DNA of 6,155 bases, taken from positions 1 through 6,155 of the forward strand of contig JAEYWB010000289.1 of the NCBI GenBank assembly GCA_023429275.1, in the 5' to 3' direction. Shown here in pieces: positions 1-5,694 of the stretch. How positions within the stretch are numbered: position 1 is the stretch's first letter; each line of letters opens with the position of its first letter. A program made the translations under genes and the position numbers. The notes under the pieces were generated by a model. It saw only the letters and a list, made by a program, of their open reading frames with translations, had not been told where the DNA came from and ran no database searches. Source of the DNA: Planctomycetota bacterium. GTDB lineage: Bacteria; Planctomycetota; Planctomycetia; Planctomycetales; Planctomycetaceae.

Positions 1-576
1 GACGTACAGAAGCGTCAGGAATTTTTCCCCCGTCAGCTTCGTCCCTCCCCACCCCAGTGCGACGAGGAACGCCGCGGGGAAGGCGAGGTTTGGCAGCTCG
101 CGGTAGTAGCCGCTTTCGATCGGCGACAGCAGGAACGGCTTGGCCATGGTCCAGACGACCGGCCCGGTCTCCCAGAGCATGCTGGCGAAGACTCCGAAGG
201 CAATCGTCCCCAGGGCGAATCCCATCCGGACCATCCGCCGCCGCGACCGTTCACTCAGGATCAGCTTGTCGAGCCCGCGTCCGATTTCTCTCGCCTGTCT
301 CAAGGCGGCGGGGATCTCATACGCCTGCAGCCCCAGGCAGAATGCCAGGATGGCCAGGAGGTTGATCATCAGGACCAGCTCGACCTGCGTCGGGTCGGGA
401 AAGAACGTCGAGAGCTTCCCGCTGCTGATCAGCGTGTAGGGGTGGTACGCGTACACGTACCCGAGCATCGGGGCGAAGATCACCGCGGGGCAAAGGGGAT
501 CGCGCGACCGCCGATAGGCGCGGCCCGCCGAGACGCAGATGATCAGGCCGGTGATGGCGGCCAGGAGTTCAGACAT
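1..576 (-). CDS. Multi-pass membrane protein, probable Wzy-like O-antigen/exopolysaccharide repeat-unit polymerase (C-terminus cut by window edge)
   Basis: The frame is open from an ATG at 576 to the left edge, giving 192 residues with no stop. A TGA in the same frame at 603-601 (the stop of the upstream kinase) leaves ATG 576 as the only plausible start; a GAG abuts it but no spaced Shine-Dalgarno is seen. Hydrophobic segments lie near residues 3-18, 28-44, 65-86, 118-135 and 161-178, with a basic loop at about 93-117 (RQAREIGRGL, then ERSRRRMVR), so this is an integral inner-membrane protein. A tyrosine-bearing stretch, SPIESGYYRELPNLAFPAAF (151-170), follows the fourth helix. Multi-helix proteins of this shape directly after a Wzc-type kinase are usually the Wzy polymerase that joins lipid-linked repeat units in the periplasm, which is my inference. 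An O-antigen ligase-like or other polysaccharide membrane protein is possible, since the diagnostic large periplasmic loop would lie beyond the window. The 24-nt gap to the kinase gene suggests one transcript and coupled translation. Confidence 0.6.
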   Translation of the reverse strand, partial: MSELLAAITGLIICVSAGRAYRRSRDPLCPAVIFAPMLGYVYAYHPYTLISSGKLSTFFPDPTQVELVLMINLLAILAFCLGLQAYEIPAALRQAREIGRGLDKLILSERSRRRMVRMGFALGTIAFGVFASMLWETGPVVWTMAKPFLLSPIESGYYRELPNLAFPAAFLVALGWGGTKLTGEKFLTLLYV

Positions 577-600
577 CTCTTGAAGACGATTCGCGACGTG

Positions 601-2886
601 TCAGGAGTTCGAGGACGAGACCGGAGTTCGCTGCTCGTCCTCGGCGTAGTAAACGCCGGCCTTCCCCTCGCCGTAGACGTATCGGCCAGAGCCGTAACCG
701 GTGTAGCCGTAGCTGCGCCGCGTCCCGAGTCCGTTGACCACGATCCCCAGGACATTGGCCCCGACGCCGGAGAGAATCTCCATCGCCCGCCGGGCTTCGG
801 AACGGGTCCTCTTGGCGATTCGAAGGGCAACGATGACCGCGTCGACACGGGCCGCTACGGCGCTCGGGTCGGTGACCGCCAGGAGCGGCGGGGTATCGAT
901 GATGACGAAGTCGTACTGCTCCTTCAGGACGCCGAGCAGTTCCGCGAACCGCTTGCCGGTGAGCAGCTCCGCCGGATTGTCGGGCCGGGGGCCGCAGCCG
1001 ATCACGGAGAGGTTCTCGATCGGCGTATCCTGGATGGCGTCGGGAAGCTCGGCGACCCCCGCGATCACGGAGGAGATCCCGTAGGTTGAGGACGAGCCGA
1101 GCAGCTTGTGGACGCGCGGGCGGCGGAAGTCGGCATCCATCAGCAGGACCCGCTTGCCGGCCTGCGCGATGGAGACCGCCAGGTTGCAGGTGAGAGTCGA
1201 CTTGCCGTCCCCCGGGTTGGGGCTGGTGACCTGGATCACCTTGGCGGTTTCGCCCCCCGTCCGGAAGTAGAGAGAGGTCCGGACCGCGCGGAACGCTTCG
1301 GCCAGCCGCGACTTGGGACGGGTGAACGTCACGATGGAGGGGTGGACCGCCGCAGTCGATCGCCGATCGTTCCGGCTCAGCTCGATGCGGGGAATGTGGC
1401 CGACCACCGGCAGACCGAGCGACGTCTGGACTTCGTCCGGATCGCGGAAGCTGCGGTCGTTCATCTCGAGCAGGTAGGCCAGCAGATAGCCGGCGACGAT
1501 CCCCAGGATGGCCCCGACCGCCAGGTACCGGATCATGATCGGACCCGTGTGGTAACCTGCCGTCGGCGGAGAGACGACGGACATCTCATAGCCGCCGTAG
1601 TTCCGGACGAGGCTGATTTCGTCGAGCCGCTTGACGACGCCGTCGAAGAGCTTCGCCGTGCGGGCGATGTCATTCCGGAACCCTTCGTCCTGGATCTCGA
1701 AGTCCAGGAGCGACTTGGCCGCCTCCTTCTCCTTGTCGAACAGCAGGTTCAGTTCCGTCTGCTTCGTCTCGATCACGCTGACCTCGTGCTCGAGGGACTC
1801 GAGATAGATCGAGACGAGATCCGGACGCTTCTCCCCCTTCGCCGAGGCGTCGGCGGCGTTCTTCATCTCCTCGGCGAGGCTTTCGGTCAGGTACTTCCTC
1901 GTGATGTCGATCCGCTTCTGGACGGCGGTGACCTTCGGATGATCCGGACCGAGATTTTCGAGGAGCATCTGCTCTTCCAGCAGAAGCGGGAAGAGCTCCG
2001 CGAGAGGAGACTTGTCCTTCTCAATGTCGTTGATTCCGCTGCCGTCCTTCTTGTCGGCCTTCACGCCGTTGATGATCAGGGCCAGGGCTTCCCGGTTCCC
2101 GCCTCGAGCGATCGCTTTCTTCAGCGAGTCGAGCTCCGCCGTTTTCTCATGCAACGCGATCAGGAGGGCGGACCGGGCCTGCTCGATGCCGGAGAGCCGT
2201 TCCTTGTGGATGTTCGTCGCGCCCGCCTCCTTGGCAAACAGCAGCGGGGCGTTCTGCCGGAACTCGAGATACTCCTTCTCTTTGTCTTTCAGCTGCTTGA
2301 GGAGGACATCCTTTGCCTCGGTGATCAGATTCACGACATCTTTGCTGATGCTTTCGTGGGTGTCGCCGAGAAAGGAGCGATAGCCGGCGAGGACTGCGTC
2401 CAGGGCAACGCGGCAGACCTCCGGGTCGCTGTCGCGGAACGAAAGCCGGATGACGTCCGGGGTCTTCGGATCGGAGAGGACGCTGAGACCGCTGGTGATC
2501 CGGAGGGCGGGGTCCGCGTCTCCCGCGAACAGCGGATGTTTCCTGAGCTCGTGCAGGTCGACCGCCTTCCCGACCACCAGAGCACTTCCGATGAGCATCT
2601 GGTGAGGCATCGTCGGGGTCATGCCCTGCGCAATTCCCGTCTCCGTTCCGAGAGGGTTGGCCTGCTGCTGCCGGTCACTGGTCACCAGGATCGTGCTGGA
2701 TGACTGGTAGGTCGCGGGCTGCTTCAGGAAGTGAAGGTAAGCCGCACCCGCCCCGGCCCCCGCGAGAAGGAGCAGCAGCGGCAGATACCGCAGCGTGAGG
2801 GGCAGGAAATCGACAGTCCGCTCTCCCGACTTCTCCGGGAGGTCGTCGTCAAAGTCCGCTCGATTAGCCATTGCCAGCGAATCCAT
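601..2886 (-). CDS. wzc: Wzc-type polysaccharide co-polymerase / bacterial tyrosine autokinase (BY-kinase)
   Basis: This inner-membrane protein controls polysaccharide chain length and export through cycles of tyrosine autophosphorylation. Numbering from the most upstream start (GTG at 2931, 776 aa): first membrane helix about 48-69, long periplasmic region with charged coiled-coil-like stretches about 195-440, a proline-bearing segment (SPPTAGYHTGP, 454-464), second helix about 466-487, then the cytoplasmic kinase domain. The domain has the EX2RX2R oligomerisation motif (E545, R548, R551), Walker A SPNPGDGKST (570-579), Walker A' VLLMDADFRRP (595-605) and Walker B FVIIDTPP (675-682). The tail has seven tyrosines between 741 and 762, the usual autophosphorylation cluster. 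This is the fused Wzc arrangement (E. coli Wzc is about 720 aa), not the split Firmicute pair. The start is uncertain: GTG 2931, ATG 2886 and ATG 2871 are in frame and none has a well-placed Shine-Dalgarno; I prefer ATG 2886 because the sequence before it is poorly family-like. No partner phosphatase is visible. Confidence 0.93.
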   Translation of the reverse strand: MDSLAMANRADFDDDLPEKSGERTVDFLPLTLRYLPLLLLLAGAGAGAAYLHFLKQPATYQSSSTILVTSDRQQQANPLGTETGIAQGMTPTMPHQMLIGSALVVGKAVDLHELRKHPLFAGDADPALRITSGLSVLSDPKTPDVIRLSFRDSDPEVCRVALDAVLAGYRSFLGDTHESISKDVVNLITEAKDVLLKQLKDKEKEYLEFRQNAPLLFAKEAGATNIHKERLSGIEQARSALLIALHEKTAELDSLKKAIARGGNREALALIINGVKADKKDGSGINDIEKDKSPLAELFPLLLEEQMLLENLGPDHPKVTAVQKRIDITRKYLTESLAEEMKNAADASAKGEKRPDLVSIYLESLEHEVSVIETKQTELNLLFDKEKEAAKSLLDFEIQDEGFRNDIARTAKLFDGVVKRLDEISLVRNYGGYEMSVVSPPTAGYHTGPIMIRYLAVGAILGIVAGYLLAYLLEMNDRSFRDPDEVQTSLGLPVVGHIPRIELSRNDRRSTAAVHPSIVTFTRPKSRLAEAFRAVRTSLYFRTGGETAKVIQVTSPNPGDGKSTLTCNLAVSIAQAGKRVLLMDADFRRPRVHKLLGSSSTYGISSVIAGVAELPDAIQDTPIENLSVIGCGPRPDNPAELLTGKRFAELLGVLKEQYDFVIIDTPPLLAVTDPSAVAARVDAVIVALRIAKRTRSEARRAMEILSGVGANVLGIVVNGLGTRRSYGYTGYGSGRYVYGEGKAGVYYAEDEQRTPVSSSNS

Positions 2887-3123
2887 TTCGAAAGTGAATG
2901 CCTGTTGTGTCGGAACGACTTCCGGCCACACTCTCCAAGGTCAGGCAGCCCGTCTTGCGGGCATCGTGTCAGTTCGGGTGGAGAGTTTCAAATCCCCGGC
3001 CTGGGAATTCGCCCATCGCGAGCATTCCGCCTCGCAAGTCGTTGGGCCTGCCGACCTCTGCATCATCCGCTTGCTGTGCCGCCGTCCCTGGAGTCGAAGC
3101 GAGCGTCACTGGGCGTCGACCGC
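2887..3123 (-). promoter_or_regulatory. Gap between the nusG-like and wzc-like genes, with two small hairpins
   Basis: About 200 nt without a supported gene separates the stop of the NusG paralog from the kinase start; 2887-2931 may instead be coding if the GTG start is used. Two inverted repeats are visible. One is GCCCG/CGGGC with a 5-nt loop at 2948-2962. The other is GCGAG/CTCGC with an 8-nt loop at 3018-3035, whose minus-strand loop reads GCGGAATG. Neither is followed by a T-run, so they do not look like intrinsic terminators. A gap this long inside an otherwise co-directed locus could carry a pause or recruitment site for the adjacent NusG-family factor, or a second promoter. The role is inference only; 5-bp stems are common by chance at this GC content. 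Confidence 0.3.
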
Positions 3124-3723
3124 TCAGGCAAGACTCTGGACCTCGAAGTCCTGGAGTTTCACCGACGCTCCCTGCTGAAGGAAGTTCACGGTGACGATGA
3201 GGTGAGTCTCTCCGTGCCGCTGGACGATTGTCCCCTCGATCCCTTTCATGACGCCCGACTTGATGCGGACCGGCGTTCCCGGCTGCAGTTTCGCTTCCGG
3301 AGTGACGGGAGAGCCCCGGGCGATGAGCTCGAAGAGCTGGCGGAGATCCCGGACCAGCCGCCGCGAATCGTCGACTTCGATCGTCCGCGAGATCGTGTTC
3401 GTTGTCAGGGCCCGCGTTCGGGCCTCGAGATCCCCGAAAAGAAAGACGTAGTTGGAAAACAGCGGGACATACGACGTTCGGACCCGCCCCTGTGGGGAAC
3501 GTGATCGATGGGGGACGATCGGAGAGTAAAACGGAATCTCCATCGTCCGGAGCTTTCGCATCAGCTCCTTTTCCTGGCGGGAACGGGTGTAGACCGCCCA
3601 CCACGCCGCTTCGTCGCCGAATCCCGCCTCAGCCGCCAGTTTCTCCTGGCCGTGCCCCTCTTCACCGAGACGTGCGAACAGGTCGTCGGGGAAGATGTCG
3701 GGCTCGTGGTCGAGGATCGGCAT
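3124..3723 (-). CDS. NusG/RfaH-family transcription elongation (antitermination) factor
   Basis: The 199-residue product has the two-domain NusG layout. An NGN domain at about 41-135 begins WWAVYTRSRQEKELMRKL and contains IPFYSPIVP and PLFSNYVFLFGD, the segments that pack on the RNA polymerase clamp in this family. A KOW domain follows at about 147-198, with PGTPVRIKSGVMKGIEGTIVQ and a closing QDFEVQSLA. About 40 acidic residues precede the NGN domain. Housekeeping nusG normally sits by secE and rplK; this copy lies between an initiating sugar-phosphate transferase and a BY-kinase, the typical place for specialised paralogs (RfaH, UpxY, LoaP) that suppress termination across long polysaccharide operons. 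That role is inferred from position and family. The ATG at 3723 has a weak AAGAG about 7 nt upstream, and no other methionine occurs before the NGN domain. I cannot tell from sequence whether it is RfaH-like (fold-switching KOW) or closer to UpxY/LoaP, so no symbol is given. Confidence 0.93.
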   Translation of the reverse strand: MPILDHEPDIFPDDLFARLGEEGHGQEKLAAEAGFGDEAAWWAVYTRSRQEKELMRKLRTMEIPFYSPIVPHRSRSPQGRVRTSYVPLFSNYVFLFGDLEARTRALTTNTISRTIEVDDSRRLVRDLRQLFELIARGSPVTPEAKLQPGTPVRIKSGVMKGIEGTIVQRHGETHLIVTVNFLQQGASVKLQDFEVQSLA

Positions 3724-3787
3724 TCGTTGCTCTTACCGGCTTCGATCGAGGAGCGGCGACCAGGGTCGGCGCGCACTCCGTTCCCTT

Positions 3788-3802
3788 GGGTGACAATCAC
3801 CC
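3788..3802 (-). repeat. Short perfect hairpin in the leader of the nusG-like gene
   Basis: The arms GGGTGA (3788-3793) and TCACCC (3797-3802) form a 6-bp perfect inverted repeat with a 3-nt loop. It lies about 65 nt upstream of the NusG-paralog start and contains the stop codon of the candidate 11-codon leader ORF. No T-run follows on the minus strand (AAGGGAACGG comes next), so it is not a standard terminator. It could affect translation or pausing ahead of the gene; function unknown. Confidence 0.35.
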
Positions 3803-3832
3803 CGCGAAAACGTTGCGAATTTCGATCTTCAT
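3797..3832 (-). CDS. Candidate 11-residue leader peptide upstream of the nusG-like gene
   Basis: The minus strand has ATG at 3832 followed by an in-frame run encoding MKIEIRNVFAG and a TGA at 3799-3797. A GGAG lies 9 nt before the ATG, a better Shine-Dalgarno than those of several full genes here. The stop codon falls within the hairpin at 3788-3802, an arrangement seen in translation-dependent leaders. There is no run of one amino acid to suggest classical attenuation. An ORF this short can arise by chance, so this is a weak call. Confidence 0.2.
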   Translation of the reverse strand: MKIEIRNVFAG

Positions 3833-3855
3833 GTTCCGCGACTCCGTTCGCGTGC

Positions 3856-3875
3856 CGGGCGGTGACTCCCGCCCG
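3856..3875 (-). terminator. GC-rich hairpin just after the wecA-like stop codon (possible terminator or pause site)
   Basis: The arms CGGGCGG (3856-3862) and CCGCCCG (3869-3875) make a 7-bp perfect, all-GC inverted repeat with a 6-nt loop. It begins 10 nt after the stop codon of the WecA-like gene (3888-3886). On the minus strand the sequence after it is GCACGCGAACGG, with no T-tract, so it is not a complete intrinsic terminator. It may slow polymerase, stabilise the upstream mRNA 3' end, or act as a terminator in an organism that relies less on U-tracts. Its place directly before a NusG-family gene makes partial termination a reasonable idea, but unproven. Confidence 0.35.
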
Positions 3876-3885
3876 AGTTGTTCCG

Positions 3886-5406
3886 TCAAACCGTGGCGTC
3901 CGAGCTCGAGATCAGCGGCACCGCCGGATCGGCGATGCCGGCCGGCTCGACCATCTGCTCGAAGACGAGGTTCATCATCTGTGCTTCAAACGGCTGGAGG
4001 CCGGAGACGAGTTCTCCGATCCAGTCGCAGACCGATCCTTGAGAAGGCTGCCCGCGAATCCGCAGGCGTCCCACGCTGACATCTCCGGCGACGAGCGGGA
4101 TATCCGTCGTCCACTGAAGGTGGTCCGGGCCGTCATGCCGCCTGTGCCAGTGGGCGTGATACTCCTCGTTGAAGGCGGGGAGATTGACATTCAACTGCAC
4201 CAGGCTCAGGTCAAACCGCTCGGCGTACACGGTCAGGGTGTCCCACAGGTCATCCCAGTCGCGGGTCCCTGTGAGCCGTGCCCGCTCCGGAAGGCGGGGA
4301 GTCGATTCGTCCCGCCGGCGAAGCTTGAGAAGAGAGCGGGTGATCGATTTCGCCCGGGTCCAGATGAGCAGGAACTCGGCCGTGCCGAAGATGCGGCAGA
4401 CGACGAGGACCGCAACGACCACCAGGACGGTGACGACGGCCATCCACTCGCTGTTCCGGGCGACACCGATGAGTGCACCGACGGAAGTCAGCACGCACAA
4501 CGTCGCGACCAGGAAGACGGTCCGCGGGCCGCTGTGGCCTGAACGCTGCAGGCAGTGATGCAGATGTCCACGGTCGGTTTCATAAATGCTGCGGCCGGTC
4601 AGCTTCCTGCGGACGATTGCCATGCTGACGTCGAAGATCGGGATCGCCCAGATGACCGTCGGCGCGGCGAGCGCGACTGTCGCCGCCCCCTTGATCGAGC
4701 TCCGGATCGCGAGGGCTCCGAGGATGAGCCCGATCAACATGCTCCCCCCGTCTCCGAGAAACACGGAGGCCGGGGGGAGGTTGTAGACGAGAAAGCCCGC
4801 AATCGTTCCGGCGAGTGCGAGCGCGACGAGGGCATCGGACGGATGGCCGGTCATCCAGGCCATCGCGGCGATGGCGATGCTCAGGACGAGCCCGACGCTC
4901 CCCGCCAGGCCGTCCATTCCGTCAATCAGGTTCAGGGCGTTGATGGCCCCGACGACCCAGAAGATCGTGAACGGAATCGCCAGCAGCCCGAGGTCGATCG
5001 GATAGTCGAAGAAGGAAACCCGTCGGACCAGCAGTCCCGAGGAGATCAGGACTCCCGCGGCGAGAACCTGGCCGATGAGCTTCTGCCGGCCGCGGAGCTG
5101 GAACCGGTCGTCGAGCAGCCCGACGGTAACGATGGTGACCGCAGCTGCGAACAGCCCCAGGAGGAATCGCGACTCTTTGGCGATCAGGTCTCGAACGTCG
5201 GGAAACAGGGCCGCGGCGACGGCGGCAGTCAAGGCCATCGCTGCCGAAATCGCCATCCCTCCGCCGAGCGGCGTCGGATGAGCGTGAAGCTTCCTTCGGC
5301 CGTCAGGGCGGTCGACGATATTGAGCGTCCTGGCGAGCTCTCTCATCAGCGGTGTGAGCACACACCCGCAGATGACAGCAACTCCCACGATCACCGTTGA
5401 AAACAT
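3886..5406 (-). CDS. Undecaprenyl-phosphate sugar-1-phosphate transferase (WecA/TagO/MraY family, GT4-annotated) with extra C-terminal domain
   Basis: This integral membrane enzyme should transfer a HexNAc-1-phosphate (commonly GlcNAc-1-P) from a UDP-sugar to undecaprenyl phosphate, the first step of lipid-linked polysaccharide assembly. Family motifs appear in order: RKLHAHPTPLGGG (38-50), the DD pair D99-D100 in LLDDRFQLRGRQK, NALNLIDGMDGLAG (156-169; D162 and D165), FLGDGG (216-221), IPIFDVSMAIVRRKLTGRS (255-273) and DRGHLHH (278-284, the cytosolic histidine motif). About ten or eleven hydrophobic helices run to residue 348. The protein is 506 residues against roughly 340-370 for WecA/TagO; residues about 360-506 form a hydrophilic extension with no transferase motif. 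GlcNAc specificity is inferred from the family and not readable from sequence. The ATG at 5406 follows GGGGCGGTGA, a weak Shine-Dalgarno at short spacing. It is the first gene of the polysaccharide group, 288 nt from the upstream TPR gene. MraY itself is unlikely because peptidoglycan genes are absent. Confidence 0.93.
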   Translation of the reverse strand: MFSTVIVGVAVICGCVLTPLMRELARTLNIVDRPDGRRKLHAHPTPLGGGMAISAAMALTAAVAAALFPDVRDLIAKESRFLLGLFAAAVTIVTVGLLDDRFQLRGRQKLIGQVLAAGVLISSGLLVRRVSFFDYPIDLGLLAIPFTIFWVVGAINALNLIDGMDGLAGSVGLVLSIAIAAMAWMTGHPSDALVALALAGTIAGFLVYNLPPASVFLGDGGSMLIGLILGALAIRSSIKGAATVALAAPTVIWAIPIFDVSMAIVRRKLTGRSIYETDRGHLHHCLQRSGHSGPRTVFLVATLCVLTSVGALIGVARNSEWMAVVTVLVVVAVLVVCRIFGTAEFLLIWTRAKSITRSLLKLRRRDESTPRLPERARLTGTRDWDDLWDTLTVYAERFDLSLVQLNVNLPAFNEEYHAHWHRRHDGPDHLQWTTDIPLVAGDVSVGRLRIRGQPSQGSVCDWIGELVSGLQPFEAQMMNLVFEQMVEPAGIADPAVPLISSSDATV

Positions 5407-5463
5407 TCACCGCCCCATATACGTCGATGCGTACCGGGATGCTTTATCTGTTACCAGGCCAGC

Positions 5464-5499
5464 CGGGATCGGGCCTTGCCGCAATCGCGGAGGATCCCG
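5464..5499 (-). repeat. Nested inverted repeat in the wecA-like leader
   Basis: The outer arms CGGGATC (5464-5470) and GATCCCG (5493-5499) are perfectly complementary over 7 bp and enclose an inner 4-bp stem CCGC/GCGG (5479-5482 with 5487-5490) closed by a 4-nt loop. If transcribed on the minus strand, this would fold into a stem with an asymmetric internal loop about 60 nt before the start codon. It may be a cis-acting RNA element or a protein-binding site. It matches no riboswitch class I recognise. Confidence 0.35.
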
Positions 5500-5513
5500 T
5501 CAGGCCGGCCTGA
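5500..5513. repeat. 14-bp perfect palindrome, possible operator
   Basis: TCAGGCCGGCCTGA reads the same on both strands and lies 94 to 107 nt upstream of the WecA-like start, abutting the nested inverted repeat. Symmetric sites of this length before the first gene of an operon are often bound by dimeric regulators; that is inference. As RNA it could form a 5-bp stem with a CCGG tetraloop, competing with pairing of GGCCTG (5507-5512) to CAGGCC (5455-5460). Confidence 0.3.
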
Positions 5514-5623
5514 TGCGGAATAACACCGACGCCAAACGGCATCGGGAAGGAGGACGAAGGCTGCGGCTGCAGCCTGGTTCCACCGATTGAGTCTGTTCAA
5601 AAGCATCCTCGGAACGTCACGCC

Positions 5624-5646
5624 TCGAACTTCGTCTGGAAGTTCGA
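5624..5646 (-). terminator. 8-bp inverted repeat downstream of the TPR gene (possible terminator)
   Basis: The arms TCGAACTT (5624-5631) and AAGTTCGA (5639-5646) are perfectly complementary with a 7-nt loop, starting about 48 nt after the stop codon of the TPR gene. No T-run follows on the minus strand (GGCGTGACG), so an intrinsic terminator is only partly matched. Position favours 3'-end formation for the TPR transcript; an operator for the wecA-like promoter is the alternative. Confidence 0.35.
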
Positions 5647-5694
5647 ATCGTTCAGGCAACACACCTGGACTGTGGCGTCACATCCATGTTGAGT

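Larger units (their letters stand above)
5407..5694 (-). promoter_or_regulatory. Upstream region of the wecA-like gene, with structured inverted repeats
   Basis: This 288-nt gap has no supported ORF and should hold the promoter of the polysaccharide group. It contains an inverted repeat CGGGATC/GATCCCG (5464-5470 with 5493-5499) enclosing a smaller CCGC/GCGG stem (5479-5490), an abutting perfect palindrome (5500-5513), a GGCTG/CAGCC stem (5559-5574) and an 8-bp inverted repeat near the end of the TPR gene (5624-5646). I looked for sigma-70, sigma-54 and ECF promoter elements on the minus strand and found none good enough to call. Confidence 0.45.

Noticed and set aside
442..1089. A 215-codon plus-strand open frame opposite the kinase C-terminus and the polymerase start
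   Set aside because: Antisense shadow that crosses the gene boundary, with no motif.
1108..2703. A 531-codon open frame on the plus strand opposite the kinase gene
   Set aside because: It is the antisense shadow of a clear Wzc-type gene. Its composition is rich in Arg, Asp, Gly and Val, as expected from GC-rich reverse frames, and it shows no domain motif.
2963..2991. Sigma-70-like promoter on the minus strand (TTGAAA, 17-nt spacer, CACGAT)
   Set aside because: The -35 is good and the spacing ideal, but the -10 matches only 3 of 6 consensus positions. This is too weak to call without a mapped transcription start.
2969..3604. A 211-codon minus-strand frame overlapping the nusG-like gene
   Set aside because: It is out of frame with the NGN and KOW motifs and has low-complexity Pro/Gly/Arg/Ala content; the NusG frame explains the region.
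3508..4542. A 344-codon plus-strand open frame opposite the nusG-like and wecA-like genes
   Set aside because: It spans two genes and their gap in antisense, with biased Arg/Pro/Val composition and no recognisable motif.
4555..5400. A 281-codon plus-strand open frame opposite the wecA-like gene
   Set aside because: It is very rich in Asp, Arg, Glu and Gln with no hydrophobic core, and mirrors membrane-helix codons of the real gene.
5415..5446. Minus-strand -10-like elements GATAAA and TATATG upstream of the wecA-like start
   Set aside because: No acceptable -35 was found about 17 nt upstream of GATAAA, and none was found for TATATG.
5550..5584. ECF-type promoter on the minus strand (GGAACC followed by CGTC)
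   Set aside because: The spacer between the two elements is 19 nt, longer than the usual 16-17 for this class, and GC-rich sequence yields such matches by chance.
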